Positions 7,741 through 17,027 are shown, numbered from the stretch's first letter. The stretch: 64,000 nucleotides of DNA from CAG-791 sp045113775 (GCA_045113775.1 JBGUJH010000067.1:124001-188000), one strand, 5' to 3'. Numbers and translations are program-made. Notes: a model not told the origin generated them from the letters alone.

Positions 7741-10401
7741 TCACTTGATCATTCCTTCCAGAACGCCTGACGCAGCTTCAAGCGCCTTGCCGATGCCTGC
7801 AGGGTTCTTGCCGCCGGCCTGCGCCATGGTGGGACGGCCGCCGCCGCCTCCGCCTACTTCCTTGGCGATCGCCTTGATCAGATTGCCCGCGTGGGCTCCC
7901 TTCTTCACGACGTCGTCGGTAGCCATGGTCATGATGTTGACCTTGCCGCCCTTCTCGGAAATGAGAAGGACAACGCCGCTGCCCATTTTCTCCTTGAGCT
8001 GGTCGCCCAGGTCACGGAGTCCGTTCATGTCGACATCCTTGACAGAAGTGGCGAGGAACTTGATGCCCTTGATCTCCACTACCTTGTCCATGACGTCGCC
8101 CAGCGCGCTCTGCGCTTCCTTAGCCTTGAGGGACTCGTTCTCGCTCTTGACAGCCTTGAGTTCCTCCTGGAGCTTCTTGATGTGGTCAGCCAGAGTATCA
8201 GGAGTAGCCTTGACCATAGCGGCCGCCTCGTGCATCTTCTTCTCCAGGTCCTCGTAGTAAGCGCGGACGTTGTCGCCTGTAAGCGCTTCGATTCTGCGGA
8301 CGCCTGCTGCGACGCCGTTTTCGGAGAGGATCTTGAACTGGCCGATCTGGCTTGTGTTCTGCACGTGTGTTCCGCCGCAGAGCTCAGTGGAGAACTCACC
8401 CATCTTTACGACACGGACTTCGTCGCCGTACTTCTCGCCGAACAGCGCCATTGCGCCGCTCTTCTTGGCATCCTCGATGCTCATGATCGCAGTCTTGACG
8501 TCAAGACCGTCGGAGATCTTCTCGTTGACGAGATCTTCCACAGCCTTGATCTCTTCCGCCGTCATAGCCTGGAAGTGGCTGAAGTCGAATCTGGTGCGGT
8601 CAGCATCCTGATAGGATCCCTTCTGCTCGACGTGTGTGCCCAGAACGACACGCAGTGCCTTCTGCATAAGGTGCGTAGCGCTGTGGTTCCTGCAGATATC
8701 GCGGCGGTTCTTCGCGTCGACTTTAAGAGTGACTACGTCACCGATCTTGAACATGCCGCCGGTGACTACACCGATGTGGGCGATCTTGGAGCCGGCCACA
8801 TGCTCGGTCTTCTCGACCTTGAAAGTGCTCTTTCCGCAGACGATCTCACCGATATCGCCGACCTGTCCGCCCATAGTTCCGTAGAAAGGAGTTTCCTTTG
8901 TGATGATCGCGGCGCGCATTCCGTCGGTCACTGCCTCGGCGACTTCGTCGGGCTCTTCGTCCGCCGCGTCGTGGAGCTGAGCCAGGGCGATGATCTCGCT
9001 GTCCTGAACGAGCTTGTCGTAACCGTCGAACTCGGAATTGCAGGAAGCGTCCATCTGATCATAGACAGTCGCCTCTTTGCCGCTCATGGAAGTCTTGATC
9101 CAGCTGCCCTTTGATCTCTCGCGGGCCTGGGCTCTCGCCTTCTCAAATCCGTCGACGTCAACTGTGAAGCCGTTCTCGACCAGGACGTCCTGCGTGGAGT
9201 CGATCGGGAATCCGTAAGTGTCATAGAGAAGGAAAGCGTCGTCGCCGGAGAGCTCTGTTTTGCCCTCTGCGCGGAGCTTCTCCATCATGCCTGCCAAAAT
9301 ATCGAGACCCTGGTCGATGGTCTTGGCGAAGCGCTCTTCCTCGATCGCGAGGTTCTTGAGGATGAAGACCTTCTTCTCCTCAAGCTCGGGATAACCGTCC
9401 TTGGATCCCTCGATGACCGCTTCAGCGAGCTTTGTCATGAACGCTTCCTTGATGCCAAGCTTCCTGCCCTGACGGATCGCGCGGCGGATCAGGCGGCGAA
9501 GGACATAGCCTCTGCCTTCGTTGCTTGCCATGATTCCGTCGGAGATCATGAAAGTCGCGCTGCGGATATGGTCGGTAATGATGCGCACGGAGACATCAGT
9601 CTCGTGGTCTTTACCGTACTCGCAGCCTGCCAGAGCGCAGACCTCATCTCTGAGCGCGCGGACCGTGTCCACGTCAAACAGGGAGGCGACGTCCTGTACG
9701 GCTACAGCCAGACGCTCCAGGCCCATGCCTGTGTCGATATTCTTGTGCTCGAGCTCTGTGTAATTGCCGTGTCCGTCGTTGTTGAACTGGGAGAAAACGA
9801 CGTTCCAGACTTCCATGTAGCGGTCGCCTTCGCCGCCCATGACGTCCTCAGGACCATTTCCCCACTTCTCGCCGCGGTCATAGTAAATCTCGGTGCAGGG
9901 ACCGCAGGGACCTGAGCCGTGCTCCCAGAAGTTGTCAGCCTTGCCGAACTTATAAATTCGGTCAGCCGGGATGTGCATGTCGTTCAGCCAGATATTGTAA
10001 GCTTCATCGTCTCCTTCGTAGACGGAAGGATAGAGTCTTTCGGGATCAAGGCCTACCCACTCTGTCAGGAACTCCCATGCCCACGGGATCGCCTCTTTTT
10101 TGAAATAGTCGCCGAAAGAGAAGTTGCCCAGCATCTCGAAGAAGGTGCCGTGACGGGCCGTCTTGCCGACGTTTTCGAGGTCGCCTGTGCGGATGCACTT
10201 CTGGCAGGTGGTCACGCGCCTTCTGGGCGGGATCTCCTCGCCTGTGAAATAGGGCTTAAGGGGAGCCATTCCGGAGTTGATGATCAGAAGGCTCTTGTCG
10301 TTGTGGGGCACCAGGGAAAAGCTGTTCATTCTCAGATGTCCCTTGCTCTCAAAGAACTTCAGGAACATTTCGCGAAGCTCATTTACGCCGTAGTATTGCA
10401 T
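7741..10401 (-). CDS. alaS: Alanyl-tRNA synthetase
   Basis: Charges tRNA-Ala in the cytoplasm; about 886 residues, the normal length. The class II catalytic core is N-terminal (MQYYGVNELREMFLKFFES; MNSFSLVP; GDLENVGKTARHGTFFEMLG), followed by the tRNA-recognition domain, the editing domain with zinc motifs HSATH and CGGTH, and a C-Ala domain ending in the Gly-rich GGGGGGRPTMAQAGG. The ATG at 10401 is preferred: GGAGG lies 11 bases before it, whereas an ATG six codons upstream would put that GGAGG inside the reading frame. A strong terminator follows. No T-box leader was found in the 188 bases upstream, which instead contain a palindromic repeat element. Confidence 0.97.
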   Translation of the reverse strand: MQYYGVNELREMFLKFFESKGHLRMNSFSLVPHNDKSLLIINSGMAPLKPYFTGEEIPPRRRVTTCQKCIRTGDLENVGKTARHGTFFEMLGNFSFGDYFKKEAIPWAWEFLTEWVGLDPERLYPSVYEGDDEAYNIWLNDMHIPADRIYKFGKADNFWEHGSGPCGPCTEIYYDRGEKWGNGPEDVMGGEGDRYMEVWNVVFSQFNNDGHGNYTELEHKNIDTGMGLERLAVAVQDVASLFDVDTVRALRDEVCALAGCEYGKDHETDVSVRIITDHIRSATFMISDGIMASNEGRGYVLRRLIRRAIRQGRKLGIKEAFMTKLAEAVIEGSKDGYPELEEKKVFILKNLAIEEERFAKTIDQGLDILAGMMEKLRAEGKTELSGDDAFLLYDTYGFPIDSTQDVLVENGFTVDVDGFEKARAQARERSKGSWIKTSMSGKEATVYDQMDASCNSEFDGYDKLVQDSEIIALAQLHDAADEEPDEVAEAVTDGMRAAIITKETPFYGTMGGQVGDIGEIVCGKSTFKVEKTEHVAGSKIAHIGVVTGGMFKIGDVVTLKVDAKNRRDICRNHSATHLMQKALRVVLGTHVEQKGSYQDADRTRFDFSHFQAMTAEEIKAVEDLVNEKISDGLDVKTAIMSIEDAKKSGAMALFGEKYGDEVRVVKMGEFSTELCGGTHVQNTSQIGQFKILSENGVAAGVRRIEALTGDNVRAYYEDLEKKMHEAAAMVKATPDTLADHIKKLQEELKAVKSENESLKAKEAQSALGDVMDKVVEIKGIKFLATSVKDVDMNGLRDLGDQLKEKMGSGVVLLISEKGGKVNIMTMATDDVVKKGAHAGNLIKAIAKEVGGGGGGRPTMAQAGGKNPAGIGKALEAASGVLEGMIK

Positions 10402-10471
10402 TTTTATAGAATCCTCCAAAATTCCGGCAGGTCCTGTGAGAGACCGGCCGGATATTATATTTGATCAAAGT

Positions 10472-10553
10472 ATTCAAGGCTCGCGGAGCGAGCCGCTGCG
10501 CCGTGTGCGGGTTGCCTGTAAGGCAACATCTTCCTTTCCGCACGCGTGTGCAT
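10472..10553 (+). repeat. Long copy A of the dispersed palindromic intergenic element
   Basis: An 82-bp GC-rich element between glyQS and alaS. Read on the plus strand it starts ATTCAAGGCTCGC, forms hairpin 1 (GGCTCGC / GCGAGCC), continues CGCTGCGCCGTGTGCGG, forms hairpin 2 (GTTGCC, loop TGTAA, GGCAAC), then CATCTTCCTTTCCGCACGCG and ends TGTGCAT. The GTGCGG and CCGCAC segments can pair around hairpin 2. It is nearly identical to copy B at 41712-41792. Confidence 0.85.
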
Positions 10554-10558
10554 CAGAT

Positions 10559-10587
10559 AACTCAGCGGGGGACACCCCCCCTGAGTT
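10559..10587 (-). other. GC-rich hairpin immediately after glyQS
   Basis: AACTCAG and CTGAGTT arms extended by a G-run/C-run pair, starting three bases after the glyQS stop codon. There is no T tract on the minus strand, so it is a poor intrinsic terminator; it may block 3-prime exonucleases. Confidence 0.5.
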
Positions 10588-10589
10588 GT

Positions 10590-11978
10590 TCAGAAATCGA
10601 ACTTGTCAGCGAACCACGCATCCAGCTCAGCGATCGGAACACGTACCTGTTCCATGCTGTCTCTCATACGGATTGTAACGGACTTGTCGGTCTCGGAATC
10701 GAAATCGTAAGTTACGCAGAAAGGAGTTCCGATCTCGTCCTGTCTTCTGTATCTCTTACCGATGTTTCCTCTGTCGTCGTACTCGCAGTTGAACTTTTTG
10801 CTCAGGCTCTTGTAGACTTCGAAAGCCTGGTCGCCGAGCTTCTTGGAAAGAGGAAGCACGCCTACTTTGACGGGAGCCAGCGCGGGATGGAATCTCATGA
10901 CAGTCCTCTTGTCGCCGCCCTCGAGTTCCTCTTCGTCATAAGCTGCGCACAGGAATGCGAGTGTCACGCGGTCCGCGCCCAGTGAAGGCTCTACTACGTA
11001 AGGGATATATTTGGTCTTCTTGACGTCATCGAAGTAGCTCATATCCTCGCCGGATACGTTCTGGTGCTGGGTCAGGTCATAATCGGTCCTGTCCGCGATG
11101 CCCCAGAGTTCGCCCCAGCCGAAGGGGAACAGGAACTCGATGTCTGTGGTAGCCTTGGAATAGAAAGAGAGCTCTTCTTTGTCGTGGTCTCTCATTCTGG
11201 TCTCTTCGGGCTTGAGGCCGAGCTTCATGAGCCAGTTCCAGCAGAAATCTTTCCAGTAAGCGAACCACTCGAGGTCTGTGTCGGGCTCGCAGAAGAACTC
11301 CATCTCCATCTGCTCGAACTCACGGGTCCTGAAAGTGAAGTTGCCGGGAGTGATCTCGTTTCGGAAGGACTTGCCGATCTGGCAGATACCGAAAGGAACT
11401 TTCTTTCTGGAAGTTCTCTGAACGTTCTTGAAGTTGACGAAGATGCCCTGTGCGGTCTCAGGCCTGAGGTAAACAGTGGAAGCACTGCTCTCAGTAACGC
11501 CCTGGAAAGTCTTGAACATCAGGTTGAACTGACGGATGTCTGTCCAGTGGAACTTGCCGCAGCTGGGGCAGGGAACCGCGAACTTGTTGATAAAGCCCAT
11601 CATCTCGTCGCTGGTCCAGCCGTCGACGCTGCCGTCCAGAGTCATCTCATGCTCTGCTGCGTAATCTTCGATTAGCTTGTCAGCGCGGAATCTCTCGCCG
11701 CAGGCCTTGCAGTCCATGAGCGGATCGGAAAAGCTGGCAAGATGTCCGCTCGCCACCCAGGTCTGGGGGTTCATCAGGATCGCGCAGTCAACACCTACGT
11801 TCTCGGGGCTCTCCTGTACAAATTTCTGCCACCAGGCTTTCTTGACGTTGTTCTTGAGTTCAACGCCCAGATTGCCGTAGTCCCATGTGTTGGCCAGTCC
11901 GCCGTAGATCTGGGAACCGGGGTAAATAAATCCTCTGGCATTACACAGTGCCACGATCTTATCCATTGTCTTTTCCAT
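10590..11978 (-). CDS. glyQS: Glycyl-tRNA synthetase, single-chain dimeric type
   Basis: A 462-residue class II synthetase of the archaeal/eukaryotic-like alpha2 type used by most Bacillota, rather than the two-subunit glyQ/glyS form. The beginning MDKIVALCNARGFIYPGSQI is characteristic; class II motif 2 lies around FRNEITPGNFTFRTREFEQM and motif 3 around SLGADRVTLAFL. The anticodon-binding domain is C-terminal (PALAPVKVGVLPLSKK). A zinc-like CxxC pair is present (CKACGER and CPSCGKF). SD AAGGAG lies 10 bases before the ATG. No T-box antiterminator motif was found in the 174-base upstream gap. It ends next to a GC-rich hairpin and repeat copy A, which separate it from alaS. Confidence 0.97.
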   Translation of the reverse strand: MEKTMDKIVALCNARGFIYPGSQIYGGLANTWDYGNLGVELKNNVKKAWWQKFVQESPENVGVDCAILMNPQTWVASGHLASFSDPLMDCKACGERFRADKLIEDYAAEHEMTLDGSVDGWTSDEMMGFINKFAVPCPSCGKFHWTDIRQFNLMFKTFQGVTESSASTVYLRPETAQGIFVNFKNVQRTSRKKVPFGICQIGKSFRNEITPGNFTFRTREFEQMEMEFFCEPDTDLEWFAYWKDFCWNWLMKLGLKPEETRMRDHDKEELSFYSKATTDIEFLFPFGWGELWGIADRTDYDLTQHQNVSGEDMSYFDDVKKTKYIPYVVEPSLGADRVTLAFLCAAYDEEELEGGDKRTVMRFHPALAPVKVGVLPLSKKLGDQAFEVYKSLSKKFNCEYDDRGNIGKRYRRQDEIGTPFCVTYDFDSETDKSVTIRMRDSMEQVRVPIAELDAWFADKFDF

Positions 11979-12152
11979 TGAATGCGTGCTCCTTTTATAT
12001 TATTTCTTTGCTGCTACAGCCTCTTGTCAAAAAAGTGATGTCGGCAATGTAGTACATCAACGCTTTATTATAAAGCAGTCCAAAACGATTTGCAACGTAC
12101 AATCCCCGCAAACATAGTGCCGCAATCTATTCCGGAGATGTTCGGGGGCGGC

Positions 12153-12803
12153 TTACTGCAGTACTTCCAGGATCTGCAGGCTCCGGAACTTGTGGTCCCA
12201 GGTGCGTCCGATGAGCCATCCGGCGTAGGATTCGAGCTCTCCCAGTACTTCCGGCTTCACTCCGAACGTAAAAATCTTTGCCGGCGGCGTCCTGAACAGG
12301 AAGTCGAGAGCATAGAGAGTAGCATCAAGATACTTCTCACCCCTTCGCGGTCCCGGATATTCCCCTTCCAGCATGACGGCCTTGATCTCAAACACGGCTC
12401 TGACCAGCCTGTTGTCGAAGGACTCCGATTCAAGGGCTCTCAGGCTCTGGTAAGCCAGAAGAAGCAGAGCTGTCTCGTCGTTGTTCTCCCTTGTCACATA
12501 CTGCAGGACCTCCATGAAATAAGTCCCGTAACAAGCCGCTGTAATGTCCGAGCGGAGCTTCTCGAAGTAATTATCCACTTTGGCTTCGAGAATCTGGTAA
12601 GCGCTTCTGCCCTGGCTGATCTTAAATGTTCCGAACACGAACGGCGATGCCGCCGCCATCACAGGACTTCCGGGCTTTCTGGCTCCCCGTGCGAATCCCG
12701 AGATCCTTCCTCTCTCTTTTGTCAGGATCTCCACCCTTCTGTCATATTCTCCCGCGGGAACACTGGTAAGTACCAGCCCCGTCACTTGCATATCTGTATT
12801 CAT
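12153..12803 (-). CDS. recO: DNA repair protein RecO, short form
   Basis: Recombination mediator that helps load RecA on SSB-coated DNA. The N-terminal OB fold is clear (TGLVLTSVPAGEYDRRVEIL ... GRISGFARGARKPGSP), followed by the helical domain. Length is 216 residues, against about 240-255 usual. The missing part is the segment that in many Bacillota RecO proteins carries four zinc cysteines: after AVMLEGEYPGP the sequence passes directly to the late helices and no CxxC pair exists anywhere. The stop is in normal context and the frame is open, so the protein is probably functional but trimmed. It is 18 bases after era in the M16C-era-recO run. Confidence 0.9.
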   Translation of the reverse strand: MNTDMQVTGLVLTSVPAGEYDRRVEILTKERGRISGFARGARKPGSPVMAAASPFVFGTFKISQGRSAYQILEAKVDNYFEKLRSDITAACYGTYFMEVLQYVTRENNDETALLLLAYQSLRALESESFDNRLVRAVFEIKAVMLEGEYPGPRRGEKYLDATLYALDFLFRTPPAKIFTFGVKPEVLGELESYAGWLIGRTWDHKFRSLQILEVLQ

Positions 12804-12821
12804 AATTCAGAAGATCCAAGC

Positions 12822-13847
12822 TCACTTTTTGTATTTGCGCATGTCATACCCGAAGGACTTCATCTGCTGCTCGTTGTCCTTCCAGTCCTTGCGGACCTTG
12901 ACCCAGAGCTTCAGGTTCACCTTGCACTGCAGCATGTTCTCGATATCGGTCCTGGCAGCCGTTCCGATCTTCTTGAGCATGGCGCCCTGCCTGCCGATCA
13001 CGATCAGCTTGTGGCTCTCCCGCTCGCAGATGATAGAGGCGTCGATGTCACAGATCTCCGTGCCGTCTTTCCTCTTTCGGTATTTCATGCTGTCGATGGT
13101 CACCGCGATTCCGTGAGGGACTTCCTCCTGCAGAAGGCGGAGCGCCTTCTCCCGGATGATCTCTCCGGCGATCTCCCGCTCAGTCTCCGTCGTGACCTGC
13201 TCCTCGTCGTAGAAAGGCTCTCCCTCGGGAAGAAGGTCAAAGAGGCTGGTCAGAAGGTCCTCTGTTCCAACGCCTGTGCGGGCGCTCACGGGAATGATCG
13301 CTTTGAGATTGGATGCCGCGGCTGGCTTTCCGGCCGCCTCATTCTCTGCATTCTGTGCCTTCACCGCCTCGTCATACGCCTTCTGGTACACGGCAATGAC
13401 CGGCAGGATCTGTCCTTTTTTAACGGAATCAATTTTGTTGATAAGGATCAGGACGGGCGTCTTTACGGATGCCAGCTGACTGACAATGTCCTTGTCCTCT
13501 TCGCTCATCTTCTCCCTGGGCTCCACGAGCCATAGGGCTACATCCACTTCCTTAAGCGTGCTCTGAGCCGCCTTTACCATAAATTCGCCCATTTTGGTCT
13601 TCGTGCGGTGGATGCCCGGAGTATCCAGAAATACGACCTGCCCCCGGTCCTCTGTCAAAATAGTGCGCACCTGCGTCCTGGTCGTCTGGGGCTTGTAAGA
13701 CGTGATCGCGATCTTTTGCCCGATCAGGCGGTTCATCAGCGTGGATTTGCCGACATTGGGCTTTCCTATGATCGTCGCGAAACCGGCCTTTTTACCCGCT
13801 TTATTATCAGAATTTTCGTGCGCTGTCATTTCATTTTTGTCTGTCAT
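12822..13847 (-). CDS. era: Era GTPase (16S rRNA maturation), with extra segment in the G domain
   Basis: Essential GTPase that binds the 3-prime end of 16S rRNA and assists 30S assembly. G1 is GKPNVGKS (28-35), G3 DTPG (75-78), G4 NKID (137-140) and G5 SAR (188-190); the KH domain follows at the C-terminus with GRQGAMLKKIG. The protein has 341 residues, about 40 more than usual. Part of the excess is an N-terminal tail of about 20 residues; the rest is an insertion of about 30 residues between G4 and G5, rich in Ala, Glu and Lys (around AYDEAVKAQNAENEAAGKPA). The gene lies 29 bases after the M16C protease gene. Confidence 0.96.
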   Translation of the reverse strand: MTDKNEMTAHENSDNKAGKKAGFATIIGKPNVGKSTLMNRLIGQKIAITSYKPQTTRTQVRTILTEDRGQVVFLDTPGIHRTKTKMGEFMVKAAQSTLKEVDVALWLVEPREKMSEEDKDIVSQLASVKTPVLILINKIDSVKKGQILPVIAVYQKAYDEAVKAQNAENEAAGKPAAASNLKAIIPVSARTGVGTEDLLTSLFDLLPEGEPFYDEEQVTTETEREIAGEIIREKALRLLQEEVPHGIAVTIDSMKYRKRKDGTEICDIDASIICERESHKLIVIGRQGAMLKKIGTAARTDIENMLQCKVNLKLWVKVRKDWKDNEQQMKSFGYDMRKYKK

Positions 13848-13876
13848 TCTTTATTAATCCTTTTACATGCAGCAGT

Positions 13877-16855
13877 TCACTGCAGCTTTTCCAATTTATC
13901 AAATCTGTCTGCTTCTTTCCGCAGCTTCTCGGCGTTTCCGACGACGCACAGGGCATCTTCGCTGAGGAAAGCCTCGATTATGTCAGCCAGAGCCCGAATG
14001 TCGGCAGGCGTGCAGTCCAGGAGCTGTTTTCTCTCCAAAAGCGCCTTCTCTTCCGTGAGGCCTGTCATATAGGCGGAAAGGGAATACTTTCCGTAAACCG
14101 AAGGCGTCATGGGCCTGTCCAGCGTGCTGACCGCTCCTATGATGTATTTGGTCATCGTGCGCTCGTCCGCATCAAAGCCGCGGACAAAGTCAGGCGCCCC
14201 TTCAAAGGTTCCGATCGTCTGCGCCAGATGGGGATCTCTGTAAGAAACGAAATAAGCGCTTCCGTCCCTGGAGAAGCCGCTCATGCAGCCGTACGCTCCG
14301 CCTTTCACTCTCACATTTGTCCACAGATAATCATAGCCCAGGATCACTCGCAGTACCCTGAGGGCTCCTGTATACGTGAAGCCTCTGCTGCCGAAACTTC
14401 CCGCTCTGCATACATACTGGACCTGTCCGGCCGTTGTAAAGCCCTCTTTGACCTTGACGGGTTTTAAGCAGTAAGCCGGGCCGTATTCCGCCAGGTCCTC
14501 CTCCTCAGTCTTACCCTGCGGGAGCGCCCCTGCGAGGGCGGAAGTTCCGGCGATGATCTGCCCGGTGCTCTCTTCGTCCGCCGTGCAGTCTGTCATAAGG
14601 TGATCCGCGCGGAAGATATACTGTGTCATCTCTTTAAGTATCCCGATCAGTTCGTCCGACTCACCCTTCTCGAGCAGTCCGCAGACTTCATCCAGCTTGC
14701 GGTATGCAGTCAGGCCGTTCACATAGTCCATGATCAGAGAGGTCTCGGAGAATCCCGCTGATGCCCTGATCAAGGCGGTCACATGACCTGATGACGGAAG
14801 ATCCGCGCGCATGGCGGCTCTCTCCTCCTCCAGCACTTCCAGGATCCGGGCTCTGCTGTCCCACTTTGAAGCCGTAATGATTTCCTTTACAAGCCTGAAA
14901 GCGTGATCCAGGTTGCTGTGCAAGACCTTGCTCGTGACTTCCACAGTCAGCTTGTAATCAGAAAGGTCTCCGTTCTGCGTATAAGCGCTGATCGTTGCCC
15001 CGATCCCGCCGGTGTAGATGTTGATCTCCTGATCCAGCTGCGCATAGCTGAAATTCTCCGTGTCAAGAACGCCCAGAAGCGTCTTGAGGATCCCCAGGTA
15101 AGGGAAAAACTTCTGAGGGAGCTTCGAGATATCGAACATAAATGTCAGATAATCGATTCCCGATGTATTAAGGGGATGAGAGATCACCGGCGTCTCATGC
15201 AGCCTCCCCTGCCCAAGCTCTGTTACTGCTTTCCCGATCTTATTGATGAAAGGCTTGATCTCCCTGCTCAGATCCGCTCTCTGCAGCATGGGGATCTTTT
15301 CCATATTCTCCCTGGTATCGGGCGTCTCCTGCCAATTCCGAAGAGCTGCAAGGTCGTCGACGATCTTCTGCCGCTCATCGGAAGTCAGGCTCTCTGCGTA
15401 GGCTTCAAGCTTCTTCCTGAGCTGCTCCGCCATCTTTTCCGTAAGTCCCACTTCCGGAGTCATCACTACGATCGCCTTGTGAGGGTTCTCCAGGAAGTGT
15501 TTCCTGATCAGTTCTTCAAAATATCCCTTGTCCATCTTATCTCTGAGAGACGCGAACGCTTCTCCGAGCTCAAGATTGATAAAAGGTGTCGAGTCATCGT
15601 AGAGCCAGGTGTCCAGAGCGTTAAGTCCGTAGACCAGCCCTTTGGGATACGAGCCGTAATTGGCCTCTCTGTATTTAAATTCAAAGCGGTTGATACTGGC
15701 CAGGAGTGCGCGCCGGTCCAGTCCCTCGTCGGCGATCCCGCGCAGAGTCTCCTCGATGGTCGCTATGAACTCTTCTTTCTTTTCGGGATCCGTATATTTG
15801 GCTGTCACCGTGTAGCTTGGCTGCCTGATGCCAAGTTCCAGAAGAGAATAAACTTCCTCTCCTATGCCCTTGTCCCTGAGCGCTTTTTTGACAGGGGCGC
15901 CTTCCGCGTCGCACAGAATATAGTCGATGACCTTGAACGCCAGGTCCAGTTCTGTGTCCAGTCCGTCGGGAGCAAGGGATACATTCCATGTCAGATAGCT
16001 GCGGCCCTTCAGTTCCTCCTCGGACAGAACGGAGTAATGCTCCAGCGCCTCGGAAGGTCTCTCGAAAGGCGGCTCGAAGGCGATCTCCGAATCAATCTCC
16101 AGCCTGTCAAAAGCGGAGAGATAAGCCTCGTCGAGATATGTGAGCCTCTCCTCCATATCCATGTTGCCGTACAGATAAATATAACTGTTGGACGGATGAT
16201 AATATCTTCTGTGAAAGTCAAGAAAGGCCTCATAAGTGAGGTCCGGAATGTTGACCGGGTCTCCTCCGGACTCCACGGCATAGGTGGTATGGGGATAGAG
16301 AGCGCTGTAAATACTGCGGGCCAGAACATCGTCCGCAGATGAGAGTGCGCCTTTCATCTCGTTGTAGACGACGCCGTTCACCGTGATGGGGCTCTGCGCG
16401 TCCTCCGCCTCGTAGTGCCAGCCTTCCTGACGGAATATATTCTGTTCTTTATAGATATTGGGATAGAATACTGCATCCAGATACACGTGCATCAGGTTCC
16501 TGAAATCCGTGTCGTTGCAGCTGGCCACCGGATACACCGTTTTGTCAGGATAGGTCATGGCGTTCAGGAAAGTGTTCAGAGATCCCTTTACCAGTTCAAC
16601 AAAAGGGTCCTTGACGGGGAAATCCCTGGAGCCGCACAGTACGCTGTGCTCGATAATGTGCGCCACTCCCGTGGAATCTTCCGGCGGAGTGCGAAAAGCG
16701 ATGTAGAACACCTTGTTGTCATCCTCCGAGGGAAGAAGTGCCACTCTCGCACCTGTCTTTTTGTGCCTCAGAAGAAGACTGTCGCAGCCTGTGTCCTTCA
16801 GGAATTCGTGCTGAAGGAGTTCATATTTGTCAAGAATTTTCTTACTAACGTCCAT
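13877..16855 (-). CDS. M16C zinc metalloprotease, presequence-protease (PreP/HypA) type
   Basis: A 992-residue pitrilysin-family peptidase made of two homologous halves. The inverted zinc motif HIIEH is at residues 66-70 (His66, Glu69, His70), and the distal zinc Glu lies in the YNEMKGAL region. The second half lacks the motif, as expected. No signal peptide is seen, so it is cytoplasmic; relatives degrade short unfolded peptides inside a closed chamber. The start at 16855 is chosen because GAGG lies 6 bases upstream; an ORF start at 16942 would add 29 residues of non-conserved sequence. It is the first gene of the M16C-era-recO run. Confidence 0.93.
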   Translation of the reverse strand: MDVSKKILDKYELLQHEFLKDTGCDSLLLRHKKTGARVALLPSEDDNKVFYIAFRTPPEDSTGVAHIIEHSVLCGSRDFPVKDPFVELVKGSLNTFLNAMTYPDKTVYPVASCNDTDFRNLMHVYLDAVFYPNIYKEQNIFRQEGWHYEAEDAQSPITVNGVVYNEMKGALSSADDVLARSIYSALYPHTTYAVESGGDPVNIPDLTYEAFLDFHRRYYHPSNSYIYLYGNMDMEERLTYLDEAYLSAFDRLEIDSEIAFEPPFERPSEALEHYSVLSEEELKGRSYLTWNVSLAPDGLDTELDLAFKVIDYILCDAEGAPVKKALRDKGIGEEVYSLLELGIRQPSYTVTAKYTDPEKKEEFIATIEETLRGIADEGLDRRALLASINRFEFKYREANYGSYPKGLVYGLNALDTWLYDDSTPFINLELGEAFASLRDKMDKGYFEELIRKHFLENPHKAIVVMTPEVGLTEKMAEQLRKKLEAYAESLTSDERQKIVDDLAALRNWQETPDTRENMEKIPMLQRADLSREIKPFINKIGKAVTELGQGRLHETPVISHPLNTSGIDYLTFMFDISKLPQKFFPYLGILKTLLGVLDTENFSYAQLDQEINIYTGGIGATISAYTQNGDLSDYKLTVEVTSKVLHSNLDHAFRLVKEIITASKWDSRARILEVLEEERAAMRADLPSSGHVTALIRASAGFSETSLIMDYVNGLTAYRKLDEVCGLLEKGESDELIGILKEMTQYIFRADHLMTDCTADEESTGQIIAGTSALAGALPQGKTEEEDLAEYGPAYCLKPVKVKEGFTTAGQVQYVCRAGSFGSRGFTYTGALRVLRVILGYDYLWTNVRVKGGAYGCMSGFSRDGSAYFVSYRDPHLAQTIGTFEGAPDFVRGFDADERTMTKYIIGAVSTLDRPMTPSVYGKYSLSAYMTGLTEEKALLERKQLLDCTPADIRALADIIEAFLSEDALCVVGNAEKLRKEADRFDKLEKLQ

Positions 16856-16984
16856 AAAATCCTCACTATTACTGTTTTTGGAAATTTCGCTATACCTGCT
16901 ATTATAATGTGAAAATCTCAAAAAGATAGACATGATTATCATATAAATTCCGTTCCGGTGTCAATCCGGTACCAAAAAACAGAG

Positions 16985-17027
16985 CCAAAAAAGCTCGAAC
17001 TTATGCGTTTTATCATAAGTTCGAGCT
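16985..17027 (-). terminator. Terminator of the histidine kinase gene
   Basis: Perfect 14-bp stem (AGCTCGAACTTATG and its complement) with an 8-base loop, followed on the minus strand by a run of six T residues. It lies 66 bases past the stop at 17094. The stem core GAACTTATG / CATAAGTTC also forms the ssrA terminator at 21022-21056. Confidence 0.88.

Noticed and set aside
10402..10589. T-box riboswitch upstream of alaS, glyQS, tyrS or the ilv genes
   Set aside because: The conserved antiterminator motif (AGGGTGGNACCGCG or its complement) was not found in any of these gaps.
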